Positions 40,693 through 47,515 of a stretch of 64,000 bases of DNA are shown here, piece by piece (position 1 is the first letter of the stretch; every line of letters begins with the position of its first letter). Source of the stretch: Streptococcus oralis subsp. dentisani (lineage in GTDB: Bacteria; Bacillota; Bacilli; Lactobacillales; Streptococcaceae). The notes beneath the pieces are model-generated. The model was given only the letters and a program-made list of their open reading frames with translations, made no database searches and had not been told where the DNA came from. The translations under genes were made by a program, and so were the position numbers. The stretch is taken from contig NZ_CP034442.1 in the NCBI RefSeq assembly GCF_007475365.1, positions 744,001 to 808,000 of the forward strand, in the 5' to 3' direction.

Positions 40693-40926
40693 TCAGATCA
40701 ATTCGATCTGAACTGTTTGCTCAGTCATCATGGAGTTCACTTCCTCGATGAGTTTATCTATCTCTTTTTGTGAGATACGAATGTGATTGTATGGTGGCTC
40801 CCAATTCTGTATGCTTGACCTATATACAAGAAAACTATTATCAGTCAACAACTCTTCCTCTGCTTTTAAAACATAACCATTTTCATAGTCGAATGTAATG
40901 TTACCTCTTGTCCCAGAAATTTTCAT
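40693..40926 (-). CDS. Imm74-like small protein
   Basis: 77 residues from ATG 40926 (MKISGTRGNITFDYENG). The pattern of an opening strand, EEELLTDNSFLVYRSSIQNWEPP and a terminal helix KEIDKLIEEVNSMM resembles the Imm74 family of polymorphic-toxin immunity proteins. This is recognition by eye, unverified. An upstream in-frame TTG is less likely as start. It heads the DUF443-like cluster. Confidence 0.5.
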   Translation of the reverse strand: MKISGTRGNITFDYENGYVLKAEEELLTDNSFLVYRSSIQNWEPPYNHIRISQKEIDKLIEEVNSMMTEQTVQIELI

Positions 40927-41049
40927 TCTATTTTCTTCTTTACTCAAACATCATTATTCCTTCTCAGGAATCTAGATCCTAATACTCAATCCAATCCCAT
41001 ATAATAAGGAGAGAAATTCCCCTTCAAATAAGCACTTATACTTTCTCCT

Positions 41050-41112
41050 ATTATACCACACCTCCATTTTCATCTGAAATGGTTTCCATTTTAAGACAAG
41101 AAAAAAAACACT
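41050..41112. repeat. 63-bp direct repeat, copy 1
   Basis: ATTATACCACACCTCC ... GACAAGAAAAAAAACACT. It matches 43798-43861 with one substitution and one extra A in the A-run. Confidence 0.9.
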
Positions 41113-41117
41113 AATCA

Positions 41118-41170
41118 TAACCTACACCCAAAAGTTGGATTTTTCTGTCTCACTTTTGGGGTGCAGGTCA
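41118..41170. mobile_element. Back-to-back IS3/IS150-like terminal inverted repeats (MITE-like)
   Basis: TAACCTACACCCAAAAGTT (41118-41136) faces ACTTTTGGGGTGCAGGTCA (41152-41170); reversed, the latter reads TGACCTGCACCCCAAAAGT. The two arms look like the ends of an IS3-family element, but only 15 bp separate them and no transposase remains. It begins 6 bp after direct repeat copy 1. Confidence 0.5.
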
Positions 41171-41232
41171 TTTGCTCTTTTTCTCTTTCCATATACTCTT
41201 ATAACACACAATTAGCATCTTGTGAGATAGAA

Positions 41233-41256
41233 GATAAAGATAAAGATAAAGATAAA
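41233..41256. repeat. GATAAA hexamer repeat, four copies
   Basis: (GATAAA)x4 next to the terminator hairpin of the 321-residue gene. On the minus strand it extends the T-rich tail. Confidence 0.8.
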
Positions 41257-41282
41257 GAAAAAGCAAGCACAATGGCTTGCTT
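41255..41282 (-). terminator. Terminator of the 321-residue membrane-anchored gene
   Basis: Perfect 8-bp stem AAGCAAGC (41261-41268) / GCTTGCTT (41275-41282) followed on the minus strand by TTTTCTTTATC, 5 bp after the stop. Confidence 0.8.
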
Positions 41283-41287
41283 GATAG

Positions 41288-42253
41288 TTAAGGAATTAAA
41301 AATTGATTTTCATAGTCTTTTGGGAGCTTATAAGATATTTCTCCATTACTATTACCAAATCGACTTTGATTAAAAATTGGAAACAACTTGGAATCGTAAT
41401 TCGTTTTTATAGCAAAACGTTCTCTTTCAAAACTAATAGTTGCAGCTACTGAGGGATCCTCAAAAACTGATTGTTCCCCTTGGGAATGCAAGCGAACGTT
41501 TATAGTAGCTACTTCTTCAGGATATTTCTCAAATCTAACATCAAAACGAATGTCGCTATTTCTCGAAGGAATGTACATTTGATATTCACTTACACTTATA
41601 CTTTGAATCTTTCCTAATTTCTGTTCCAATTCTGGGTCGTTTCGATACAGGTTGGTTTGGATAGCTAGTTTGAAATTTTCCTCATGTTCTTGTAGCCATT
41701 TGTTTAGAAAACGAATCATAATTTCTTTTCGAACTTGCCAGGATGCATCCTTGCCTTTGCTAACAGCAACATTCAAAAGATTATTCATAATTTCATTCAA
41801 TTTATCTTGCTCTCGCTTCCAATCCCACGAGGGGTCACTTGATACCTCTTGTACTGACAAGTACCATCTCTTCATAGTTTCAGGAGATTTATAAGGATTG
41901 GGTTTTATAAAGGTAAAAGGAGGTATACCAGCATCAGGAAAGTATAATTCTACTTTCATTGACTGCTTGCGATTATTATTAACATAGGCTGTAAAATAAA
42001 TATGATAATTTCCACCTACATCTCCACCATTATCAAAAGACCCCCTCGCAGAACCTGGTAAAAGCGTCACAGACTTTATATACTGTCCTTGACTGTCTAT
42101 ATCAGCAAGAATTTCGCTCTTGATAGAATCTTCATGATCATGAATAAACTTACCAGTGTTGCCAAATGGCTGCCTCATAAACAAATAAGACAGAATGATA
42201 ATAAGAAAAGGCACAGAAACTGCAAGGAATATCCACTTGTACGATTTTAACAT
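41288..42253 (-). CDS. Hypothetical membrane-anchored extracytoplasmic protein
   Basis: 321 residues. One N-terminal membrane segment (IFLAVSVPFLIIILSYLFM), then a large outward-facing domain with strands and a central helix (DKLNEIMNNLLNVAVSKG). Topology suits an immunity or surface-sensing protein, but I recognise no family. It is last in the group with the two paralogous lipoproteins, all three lying between the 63-bp direct repeats. Confidence 0.65.
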   Translation of the reverse strand: MLKSYKWIFLAVSVPFLIIILSYLFMRQPFGNTGKFIHDHEDSIKSEILADIDSQGQYIKSVTLLPGSARGSFDNGGDVGGNYHIYFTAYVNNNRKQSMKVELYFPDAGIPPFTFIKPNPYKSPETMKRWYLSVQEVSSDPSWDWKREQDKLNEIMNNLLNVAVSKGKDASWQVRKEIMIRFLNKWLQEHEENFKLAIQTNLYRNDPELEQKLGKIQSISVSEYQMYIPSRNSDIRFDVRFEKYPEEVATINVRLHSQGEQSVFEDPSVAATISFERERFAIKTNYDSKLFPIFNQSRFGNSNGEISYKLPKDYENQFLIP

Positions 42254-42342
42254 AATATCTCCTTTTGCTCATTAAAAATCAGTTATAAATTAGTATTTAT
42301 GTTTCTTTTTAAATTATAATCTTTTTGATTGACTTAAAAAAA

Positions 42343-43017
42343 TTACTTTACTTTCACTAAATAAATTGCAGCACTGATTTGAACTAATTTTTCTTCAGAT
42401 TCTAAACTTAGTAGGATATCGTATCTGTCATAGTACGCATATCCAAGACTAACTGAAAGTTTTGTGTCAGATGGAAGGTTATACTTTTCCACTATTTTCT
42501 TATATAACTCTGATTGATTTTCTGATTGGTAAATAATATCACTCAATTCAGTTTCTGCGCTCTTAAATGTTTTTTTAACATCTAAGGAAGCGAAATAATC
42601 TCTTGAAACCATTAAATTTAGAATTTCTTCATCAAATAAAGGATTTATCTCTGACTCATAATTTAACTTACCATTAGAATATGTAACAGGAACAGTTTCT
42701 TTATCCTCCCCAAGTGTTATTGTATACTCCCCTTTAATGTCAGATTGATTAATATCTACGTCCACTTCATACCTTTTGACTTCATCTTGATTTTTTATAT
42801 AAACATCACTAGTGTATGACTTTAGTCCTGTAAACTCCTTCTTGTCTTGTTCTAAAAATTTAAACATAGGTTCAAACGTTTTTTCAAATTCGTACTGTTG
42901 TTTTGTCCTGTTTTTGGGAATAGTTTCTTCACCTAAAGCACATCCATTCAGTGCAAAAAGTGTCAAAAGCATTAGCATTACACTAACAACCCAAAATAAG
43001 TATTTATGATTTTTCAT
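42343..43017 (-). CDS. Tandem paralogous lipoprotein 2
   Basis: 224 residues with signal peptide and lipobox LFALNGC. Paralog of 43109-43771: KNRTK-QYEFEKTFEP-FKFLEQDKK, the VPVTYSNGKLNY segment and FDEEILNLMV are shared; the C-terminal 60 residues diverge. Good AGGGAGAG binding site. Function unknown. Diversified tandem lipoproteins next to membrane proteins would fit extracytoplasmic immunity or binding roles. Confidence 0.7.
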   Translation of the reverse strand: MKNHKYLFWVVSVMLMLLTLFALNGCALGEETIPKNRTKQQYEFEKTFEPMFKFLEQDKKEFTGLKSYTSDVYIKNQDEVKRYEVDVDINQSDIKGEYTITLGEDKETVPVTYSNGKLNYESEINPLFDEEILNLMVSRDYFASLDVKKTFKSAETELSDIIYQSENQSELYKKIVEKYNLPSDTKLSVSLGYAYYDRYDILLSLESEEKLVQISAAIYLVKVK

Positions 43018-43108
43018 ATTCTCTCCCTAGTTAACATTTATATTGTATTTTCAATAACTTTTCCTTTTAATCCAACGATTACTCTTTTCAATTTCGTTCA
43101 TGAAAACC

Positions 43109-43771
43109 TCATTCTTTTTCAAATATAACACTACTAATTTGCACAATCTTTTGATTAGATTTTAGTTGAATAGTTACTCTATATATAGTTGAGCTAGAAT
43201 GATTTAATAATACTATACATGTTGTTTCCTCTGGTAAATCATATTTGCTTTTTAGATGTCTATAGAGGTCAGAATTATTTTCTGGCTGATATACAATCTC
43301 ACGAAGTTCTGTTTCTGCACTCTTAAAGGTCTCCTTTACATCTAAAGAAGTAAAGAAATCTCTTTGTACCACTAAATTAAGAATTTCTTCATCATATAAA
43401 GGAGTTACCTCTGACCCATAATTTAACTTACCATTAGAATATGTAACCGGAACAGTTTCGTTATTCTCCCCAAGTGTTATTGTGTAATCACCTTTAATAT
43501 CAGCTTGAATAATATCTAGGTCCACTTCGTATTTTTTGACTTCATCTTGATTTTTTATATAAATTCTACTAGTGTATGCCTTTAATCCCGTAAAATCTTT
43601 CTTGTCTTGTTCTAAAAATTTAAATATAGGTTCAAAAGTTTTTTCAAATTCGTACTGTTCTTTTGTTCTGTTTTTGGGAATGGTCTCACCACCCAAACTA
43701 CACCCATTCAGCGCAAAAAGTGTCGAAAGCATTAGCATAACACTAATAACCCAGAATAAATCTTTTTTCAT
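43109..43771 (-). CDS. Tandem paralogous lipoprotein 1
   Basis: 220 residues, signal peptide with lipobox LFALNGC and AAGGAG before ATG 43771. Close paralog of the next gene downstream over the first 150 residues, with a divergent tail (IYRVTIQLKSNQKIVQIS). The DNA of the two 5' halves is still very similar, pointing to recent duplication. Substrate of LspA. Function unknown. Confidence 0.7.
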   Translation of the reverse strand: MKKDLFWVISVMLMLSTLFALNGCSLGGETIPKNRTKEQYEFEKTFEPIFKFLEQDKKDFTGLKAYTSRIYIKNQDEVKKYEVDLDIIQADIKGDYTITLGENNETVPVTYSNGKLNYGSEVTPLYDEEILNLVVQRDFFTSLDVKETFKSAETELREIVYQPENNSDLYRHLKSKYDLPEETTCIVLLNHSSSTIYRVTIQLKSNQKIVQISSVIFEKE

Positions 43772-43797
43772 TTTTTTCTCCTTAATAATCTATGTCC

Positions 43798-43861
43798 ATT
43801 ATACCACACCTCCATTTTCATCTGAAATGGTTTCTATTTTAAGACAAGAAAAAAAAACACT
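43798..43861. repeat. 63-bp direct repeat, copy 2
   Basis: Second copy of 41050-41112, offset 2,748 bp. It ends inside the tRNA-Arg terminator hairpin (CACTG arm), which suggests this is the original copy. Confidence 0.9.
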
Positions 43862-43873
43862 GTTCATTCAGTG
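43849..43873 (-). terminator. tRNA-Arg terminator
   Basis: Stem CACTG (43858-43862) / CAGTG (43869-43873) followed on the minus strand by nine T, 18 bp downstream of the tRNA 3' end. Confidence 0.7.
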
Positions 43874-43890
43874 CTTTTTGATTGAATTAC

Positions 43891-43962
43891 TGCCCCCTGC
43901 AGGAATCGAACCTGCAACTACTCCTTAGGAGGGAGTTGTTATATCCATTGAACTAAGGGAGC
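43891..43962 (-). tRNA. tRNA-Arg (anticodon CCT)
   Basis: 72 bases. Acceptor stem GCTCCCT / AGGGGGC, D-loop AGTTCAATGGATA, anticodon loop CTCCTAA giving CCT (reads AGG), T-arm GGTTCGATTCC, discriminator A, CCA not encoded. It sits between rplS and the accessory genes; tRNA 3' ends are common integration sites. Confidence 0.93.
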
Positions 43963-43967
43963 TAGAG

Positions 43968-43996
43968 AAAAACTCTGCTGAATGAGCAGAGTTTTT
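43968..43996 (-). terminator. rplS terminator
   Basis: Stem AAACTCTGCT / AGCAGAGTTT with a short loop and T-rich tails on both strands, between the rplS stop and the tRNA. Confidence 0.85.
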
Positions 43997-44004
43997 TAGT
44001 CGAA

Positions 44005-44352
44005 TTAACGACGGATTTCTTTGATACGAGCTGCCTTACCTTGAAGAGCACGCAAGTAGTACAATTTCGCACGACGTACTTTACCGTAACGAACAACTTC
44101 GATCTTTTCAACACGTGGAGTGTGGATTGGGAAGATACGCTCAACACCTACACCGTTAGAGATTTTACGAACTGTGTAGTTTTCTGAGATGCCAGCACCT
44201 TTACGTGCGATAACAACACCTTCAAAAATCTGGATACGTTCACGGTTACCTTCGACAACTTTCGCGTGTACACGAACAGTGTCACCAGGACGGAATGATG
44301 GGATATCTGTACGAAGTTGACCTTCAGTCAAACTTTGGATTAATGGATTCAT
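44005..44352 (-). CDS. rplS: 50S ribosomal protein L19
   Basis: 115 residues. [36 protein letters not shown] and the C-terminal RRAKLYYLR signature are standard L19. L19 sits at the 30S-50S interface. Single-gene transcript with its own promoter, leader and terminator. Confidence 0.97.
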
Positions 44353-44430
44353 TTTATTCTCCTATCTTTGTCAATCTTGAGGAACCTTCCTCAGCGGATA
44401 AACTGTATTTTTGTGCGTCCATTACACACA
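44353..44430 (-). ncRNA. Putative L19-type leader
   Basis: Between promoter and rplS the RNA could form TTGTG/CACAA and GAGGAA/TTCCTC hairpins. Firmicutes rplS genes often have an L19 leader (Rfam family). Assignment is by position and fold only. Confidence 0.4.
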
Positions 44431-44436
44431 AGATAC

Positions 44437-44465
44437 AGTTTACCAAATTTCCACCTAAAAGTAAA
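44437..44465 (-). promoter_or_regulatory. rplS promoter
   Basis: Minus-strand TTTACT (44465-44460), 17-bp spacer, extended -10 TGGTAAACT (-10 at 44442-44437). Confidence 0.6.
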
Positions 44466-44470
44466 GAAAT

Positions 44471-44800
44471 TTATAGCAGAATTCCTAAAAAAATCGCTAG
44501 AAAACCGCCTAGATATGTTAAGAGAAAATAGCTATAAAATACCTTCTTGTCACTGATTAGTCTTTGCAGCTCGTCATTCAAGGTTGAAAAGGTCGTTAAC
44601 CCTCCACAAAAACCTGTCGCTAGGATAGCATAGATTTCCTTGGACTCCACATGATTGTAGAGTAAGCCAATCAAAAAACAACCTAGAAGATTGGCAGTTA
44701 GAGTTCCTAGTGGCAATTTAGAAGCTTGATTATAGCGGGAAAAGAAATAACGCACCAGGGCACCGAACCCGCAGGCGATTGCAAGATAAACGATTACCAT
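44471..44800 (-). CDS. crcB: Fluoride exporter CrcB/Fluc, second subunit
   Basis: 109 residues, four membrane segments. Fluc signatures GTLTANLLGCFLIG and GFCGGLTTFSTLNDE. Fluc channels work as dual-topology dimers; the tandem pair here suggests a heterodimer, by family knowledge. It overlaps the preceding crcB by 7 bp. Confidence 0.93.
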   Translation of the reverse strand: MVIVYLAIACGFGALVRYFFSRYNQASKLPLGTLTANLLGCFLIGLLYNHVESKEIYAILATGFCGGLTTFSTLNDELQRLISDKKVFYSYFLLTYLGGFLAIFLGILL

Positions 44801-45168
44801 TTCTTCCTCCCTAGAACATAAGCCAAGAGCAGACCTCCACCAATGCTCAAAAGTAAGTAGATGCCTAAACTAAGATAACGCCCAGTATCAAGCAGTTTCA
44901 CAGCATCAAGCATTAGACTAGAAAAGGTTGTCAGGCCACCACAAAATCCTGTCCCCAGCGCCAAAACCAAGCCCTTACTAGTTCCCTTATAGACCAGATA
45001 GCCTTTCACCAGATAGACCAAGCAGAAAATTCCCAGATAGTTAACAAGGAGGGTCCCCCAAGGAAAGTCTGGACTGGCTGGTAAGCAAGTGGAAACCAGA
45101 TAGCGGACAAGTCCTCCCAACATGGCAGCTAGGAAAATCCCGAGCGGATAGAATTGTTCTTTTTTCAT
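44794..45168 (-). CDS. crcB: Fluoride exporter CrcB/Fluc, first subunit
   Basis: 124 residues, four membrane segments, with GTLLVNYLGIFCLVYL and GFCGGLTTFSSLMLD. It overlaps chorismate mutase by 4 bp upstream and the other crcB by 7 bp downstream. No fluoride riboswitch was recognised upstream of the operon. Confidence 0.93.
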   Translation of the reverse strand: MKKEQFYPLGIFLAAMLGGLVRYLVSTCLPASPDFPWGTLLVNYLGIFCLVYLVKGYLVYKGTSKGLVLALGTGFCGGLTTFSSLMLDAVKLLDTGRYLSLGIYLLLSIGGGLLLAYVLGRKKW

Positions 45169-45431
45169 TTGATATTTTGATCCTGATAATCACGCGAACG
45201 TTTGAGAATGTCTGAAAAAGTCGCAACAATGGTTTCTTGGTAACTCTTATTGGTTACACGACTCCTTACCTTTTCAAAAATGACTTCTTCTCGCTTACTA
45301 TCTAAAATAGGTTTTCCTGAGGCCTTCTTATAGGCAACTACACCCTCAACCAAATGCATTCGTTCTTCTAGGAGCTTAACGATTTGGTCGTCGATTTGAT
45401 CAATTTCTTGCCGAATACTAGCTAAATCCAT
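45165..45431 (-). CDS. Chorismate mutase (AroQ type)
   Basis: 88 residues, the all-helical AroQ fold, converting chorismate to prephenate. Visible are the first-helix LASIRQEIDQIDDQIVKLL, the active-site KKASGKPILDSKREE and a C-terminal helix. It is monofunctional, with no prephenate dehydratase or DAHP domain. It leads the operon with the two crcB genes, an arrangement seen in streptococci without obvious functional reason. Confidence 0.9.
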   Translation of the reverse strand: MDLASIRQEIDQIDDQIVKLLEERMHLVEGVVAYKKASGKPILDSKREEVIFEKVRSRVTNKSYQETIVATFSDILKRSRDYQDQNIK

Positions 45432-45504
45432 AGTGTCTCCTCCTTTATTTGAATTATTGTATCAAAAAGCCACCAAATAGGCTAGTAAAATCTAGTTTAA
45501 CTAC

Positions 45505-45540
45505 TAAAAACTGCACCGACTCCTTCCAGTCAGCGCAGCT
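45505..45540 (-). terminator. Flavodoxin terminator
   Basis: Long imperfect stem CTGC-CCGACT / AGTC-GCAG around TTCC, followed on the minus strand by TTTTTAG. Confidence 0.75.
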
Positions 45541-45546
45541 TGTTTC

Positions 45547-45990
45547 TTATCCTACTTTTGCAGCCAATTCTTCAGCGAATTGTTCCAAGCGTTCGATGTC
45601 TTCTTCCTCAGCAGAAAGATCTACTTTAACACTCTCTGAACCTTTTTCTGCTCCTGTCGCTACAAAAACACGATCAAAGTCATCGACAGCCTTACAGAAT
45701 TCGTCGTAGAAGGTGTCACCTGAACCAACAACTCCGTAGATTTTGCCATTCAAGTTGAGATCTGCTAGGTCTTCGTAGAAGTCCATCATCTCATCTGGCA
45801 ATTCTCCATCACCGTAAGTATAAGTCGCAACGATTGCGATGTCCGCCTCCAAGAAGTCTGAAGCGTCAACAGTCGTACATTCATCCACATCGACATCCAA
45901 TCCCAAGTCACGCAATTTATCTGCTACAATATCTGCAATTTCTTCGGTATTACCGGTCATACTGGCAAATACAATTTTTGCTAATGCCAT
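45547..45990 (-). CDS. Flavodoxin
   Basis: 147 residues, very acidic. FMN phosphate-binding loop SMTGNTEEIADIVADKL near residue 10, and the TYTYGDGELPDE and GVVGSGDTFYDEFCKA flavin loops. Short-chain electron carrier. GGAGGACG precedes the start. It is divergent from the DHH phosphoesterase gene; a TATAAT -10 lies at 46023-46018. Confidence 0.94.
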   Translation of the reverse strand: MALAKIVFASMTGNTEEIADIVADKLRDLGLDVDVDECTTVDASDFLEADIAIVATYTYGDGELPDEMMDFYEDLADLNLNGKIYGVVGSGDTFYDEFCKAVDDFDRVFVATGAEKGSESVKVDLSAEEEDIERLEQFAEELAAKVG

Positions 45991-46061
45991 ATCGTCCTCC
46001 TCAATTTATCTTTCTCCATTATATCATATCTTTTTCATTTTAAAAATAAAAATTCTTGTGC

Positions 46062-46067
46062 TACAAT
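46062..46067 (+). promoter_or_regulatory. Promoter of the DHH phosphoesterase gene
   Basis: Extended -10 TGCTACAAT (TACAAT 46062-46067), 27 bp before the start; divergent from the flavodoxin -10 at 46018-46023. Confidence 0.5.
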
Positions 46068-46093
46068 GAAATGAGAAAGAATTGAGGTTATTT

Positions 46094-47029
46094 ATGGAAA
46101 TTTGCCAGCAAATTTTAGAGAAAATCAAAGAATACGATACCATTATCATTCATCGTCATATGAAACCAGATCCTGATGCCTTAGGGAGCCAAGTGGGCTT
46201 GAAAGCTCTTCTCGAACACCATTTTCCAGAAAAAACCATCAAAGCCGTCGGTTTTAACGAACCAACTCTAACTTGGATGGCGGAAATGGATACTGTCCAA
46301 GACAGTGACTACCAAGGAGCTCTTGCTATTATTTGTGATACAGCAAATCGTCCTCGTATCGATGATAAACGCTATGAACAAGCTGCTTTCACCATCAAAA
46401 TCGATCACCATCCAAATGATGATATCTATGGTGACCTATCTTGGGTCGATACAAGTTCAAGCAGTGCCAGTGAAATGATTGCCCTATTTGCTCAAGAAAA
46501 TCAGCTGGCCTTGTCTAGTGAAGCGGCACGACTTCTCTATGCAGGAATTGTCGGGGACACGGGGCGTTTTCTCTACCCATCAACTAGTGCTCGTACCTTT
46601 AGGATAGCTGGCCAGCTCCGAGAAGTTGATTTTGACTTTGCTGGATTGTCTCGTCAAATGGATACCATGAGCTTCAAGATTGCAAAACTGCAAGGCTTTG
46701 TCTATGATCATTTAGAAGTTGATGAGAATGGAGCCGCACGCGTTCTGCTTACTCAAAACATCTTGGAAAAATATAAGGTTACGGATTCTGAAACAGCGGC
46801 GATTGTCGGAGCACCTGGCCGAATTGATACTGTTAAGGCTTGGGCTATCTTTGTTGAGCAAGCTGACGGTCACTTCCGTGTGCGAATGCGCAGTAAAATC
46901 ACCCCTATCAATGAAATAGCCAAACAACACGACGGGGGAGGGCATCCATTAGCCAGTGGTGCCAATTCCTATAGTCTAGAAGAAAACGAAATCATCTATC
47001 AAAAGTTAAAAAACTTGTTTAAAAACTGA
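46094..47029 (+). CDS. nrnA: DHH/DHHA1 phosphoesterase (NrnA-like)
   Basis: 311 residues from ATG 46094 (TTGAGG seven bases upstream). DHH motifs HRHMKPDPDALGS, ICDTANRPRID, DHHPNDD, and the C-terminal DHHA1 GGGHPLASGA. NrnA enzymes degrade nanoRNA and pAp; Pde2-type relatives cleave pApA from c-di-AMP turnover. Which activity applies cannot be told here. Confidence 0.88.
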   Translation: MEICQQILEKIKEYDTIIIHRHMKPDPDALGSQVGLKALLEHHFPEKTIKAVGFNEPTLTWMAEMDTVQDSDYQGALAIICDTANRPRIDDKRYEQAAFTIKIDHHPNDDIYGDLSWVDTSSSSASEMIALFAQENQLALSSEAARLLYAGIVGDTGRFLYPSTSARTFRIAGQLREVDFDFAGLSRQMDTMSFKIAKLQGFVYDHLEVDENGAARVLLTQNILEKYKVTDSETAAIVGAPGRIDTVKAWAIFVEQADGHFRVRMRSKITPINEIAKQHDGGGHPLASGANSYSLEENEIIYQKLKNLFKN

Positions 47030-47037
47030 TAAAATAC

Positions 47038-47066
47038 TTGCCAAACTTTTCAGAATCTGATAGACT
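47038..47066 (+). promoter_or_regulatory. rpmE2 promoter
   Basis: TTGCCA (47038-47043), 17-bp spacer, TAGACT (47061-47066). Confidence 0.6.
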
Positions 47067-47124
47067 AGTAAGGTAACAATCTATGGCTCGCAAAGAGACC
47101 ATGGCAGAAAGGAAATATTGCAAA

Positions 47125-47367
47125 ATGAAAAAAGATATCCATCCAGAATATCGCCCAGTTGTCTTCATGGACACAACTACTGGTTACAAATTCCTTAGCG
47201 GTTCAACAAAACGCTCTAACGAAACTGTTGAGTTCGAAGGCGAAACTTACCCATTGATCCGTGTGGAAATTTCATCAGACTCACACCCATTCTACACTGG
47301 ACGTCAAAAGTTCACTCAAGCAGATGGACGCGTGGATCGTTTCAACAAAAAATACGGTCTCAAATAA
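47125..47367 (+). CDS. rpmE2: 50S ribosomal protein L31 type B
   Basis: 80 residues starting [16 protein letters not shown]. It lacks the four-cysteine zinc site of type A L31 ([18 protein letters not shown] instead), i.e. the zinc-independent form. The frame is open 14 codons further up but 47125 is the family start. AAAGGAAA lies rather far upstream (about 11 nt). Confidence 0.95.
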   Translation: MKKDIHPEYRPVVFMDTTTGYKFLSGSTKRSNETVEFEGETYPLIRVEISSDSHPFYTGRQKFTQADGRVDRFNKKYGLK

Positions 47368-47370
47368 TAA

Positions 47371-47402
47371 AAAAAAGAACAGTTTCAACTGTTCTTTTTT
47401 TT
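47371..47402. terminator. Bidirectional terminator after rpmE2
   Basis: Perfect 14-bp stem AAAAAAGAACAGTT / AACTGTTCTTTTTT, loop TC, between rpmE2 and convergent mntH. Confidence 0.9.
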
Positions 47403-47433
47403 ACTTCTTTTTATGAATCAACCACTACTATTA

Positions 47434-47515
47434 TCTCAATATCAAGCTTCAAGCTAGTGCCGTGAACTAATTTGAACAAGTTTAAAAAATATCGAAAAGA
47501 AGCTTGATATTGAGA
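47434..47515 (-). repeat. 17-bp perfect inverted repeat spanning the mntH 3' end
   Basis: TCTCAATATCAAGCTTC (47434-47450) and its exact reverse complement (47499-47515). One arm is in the last mntH codons and the other 32 bp past the stop, giving a 48-nt loop that contains the stop codon. Confidence 0.8.

Noticed and set aside
43891..43962. tRNA-Arg as a proven phage or ICE attachment site
   Set aside because: No integrase is present and the 63-bp direct repeat does not include tRNA sequence, only its terminator edge.
45432..45546. Fluoride riboswitch upstream of the chorismate mutase-crcB operon
   Set aside because: The interval holds the flavodoxin terminator and short spacer; no fluoride-aptamer motif was recognised.
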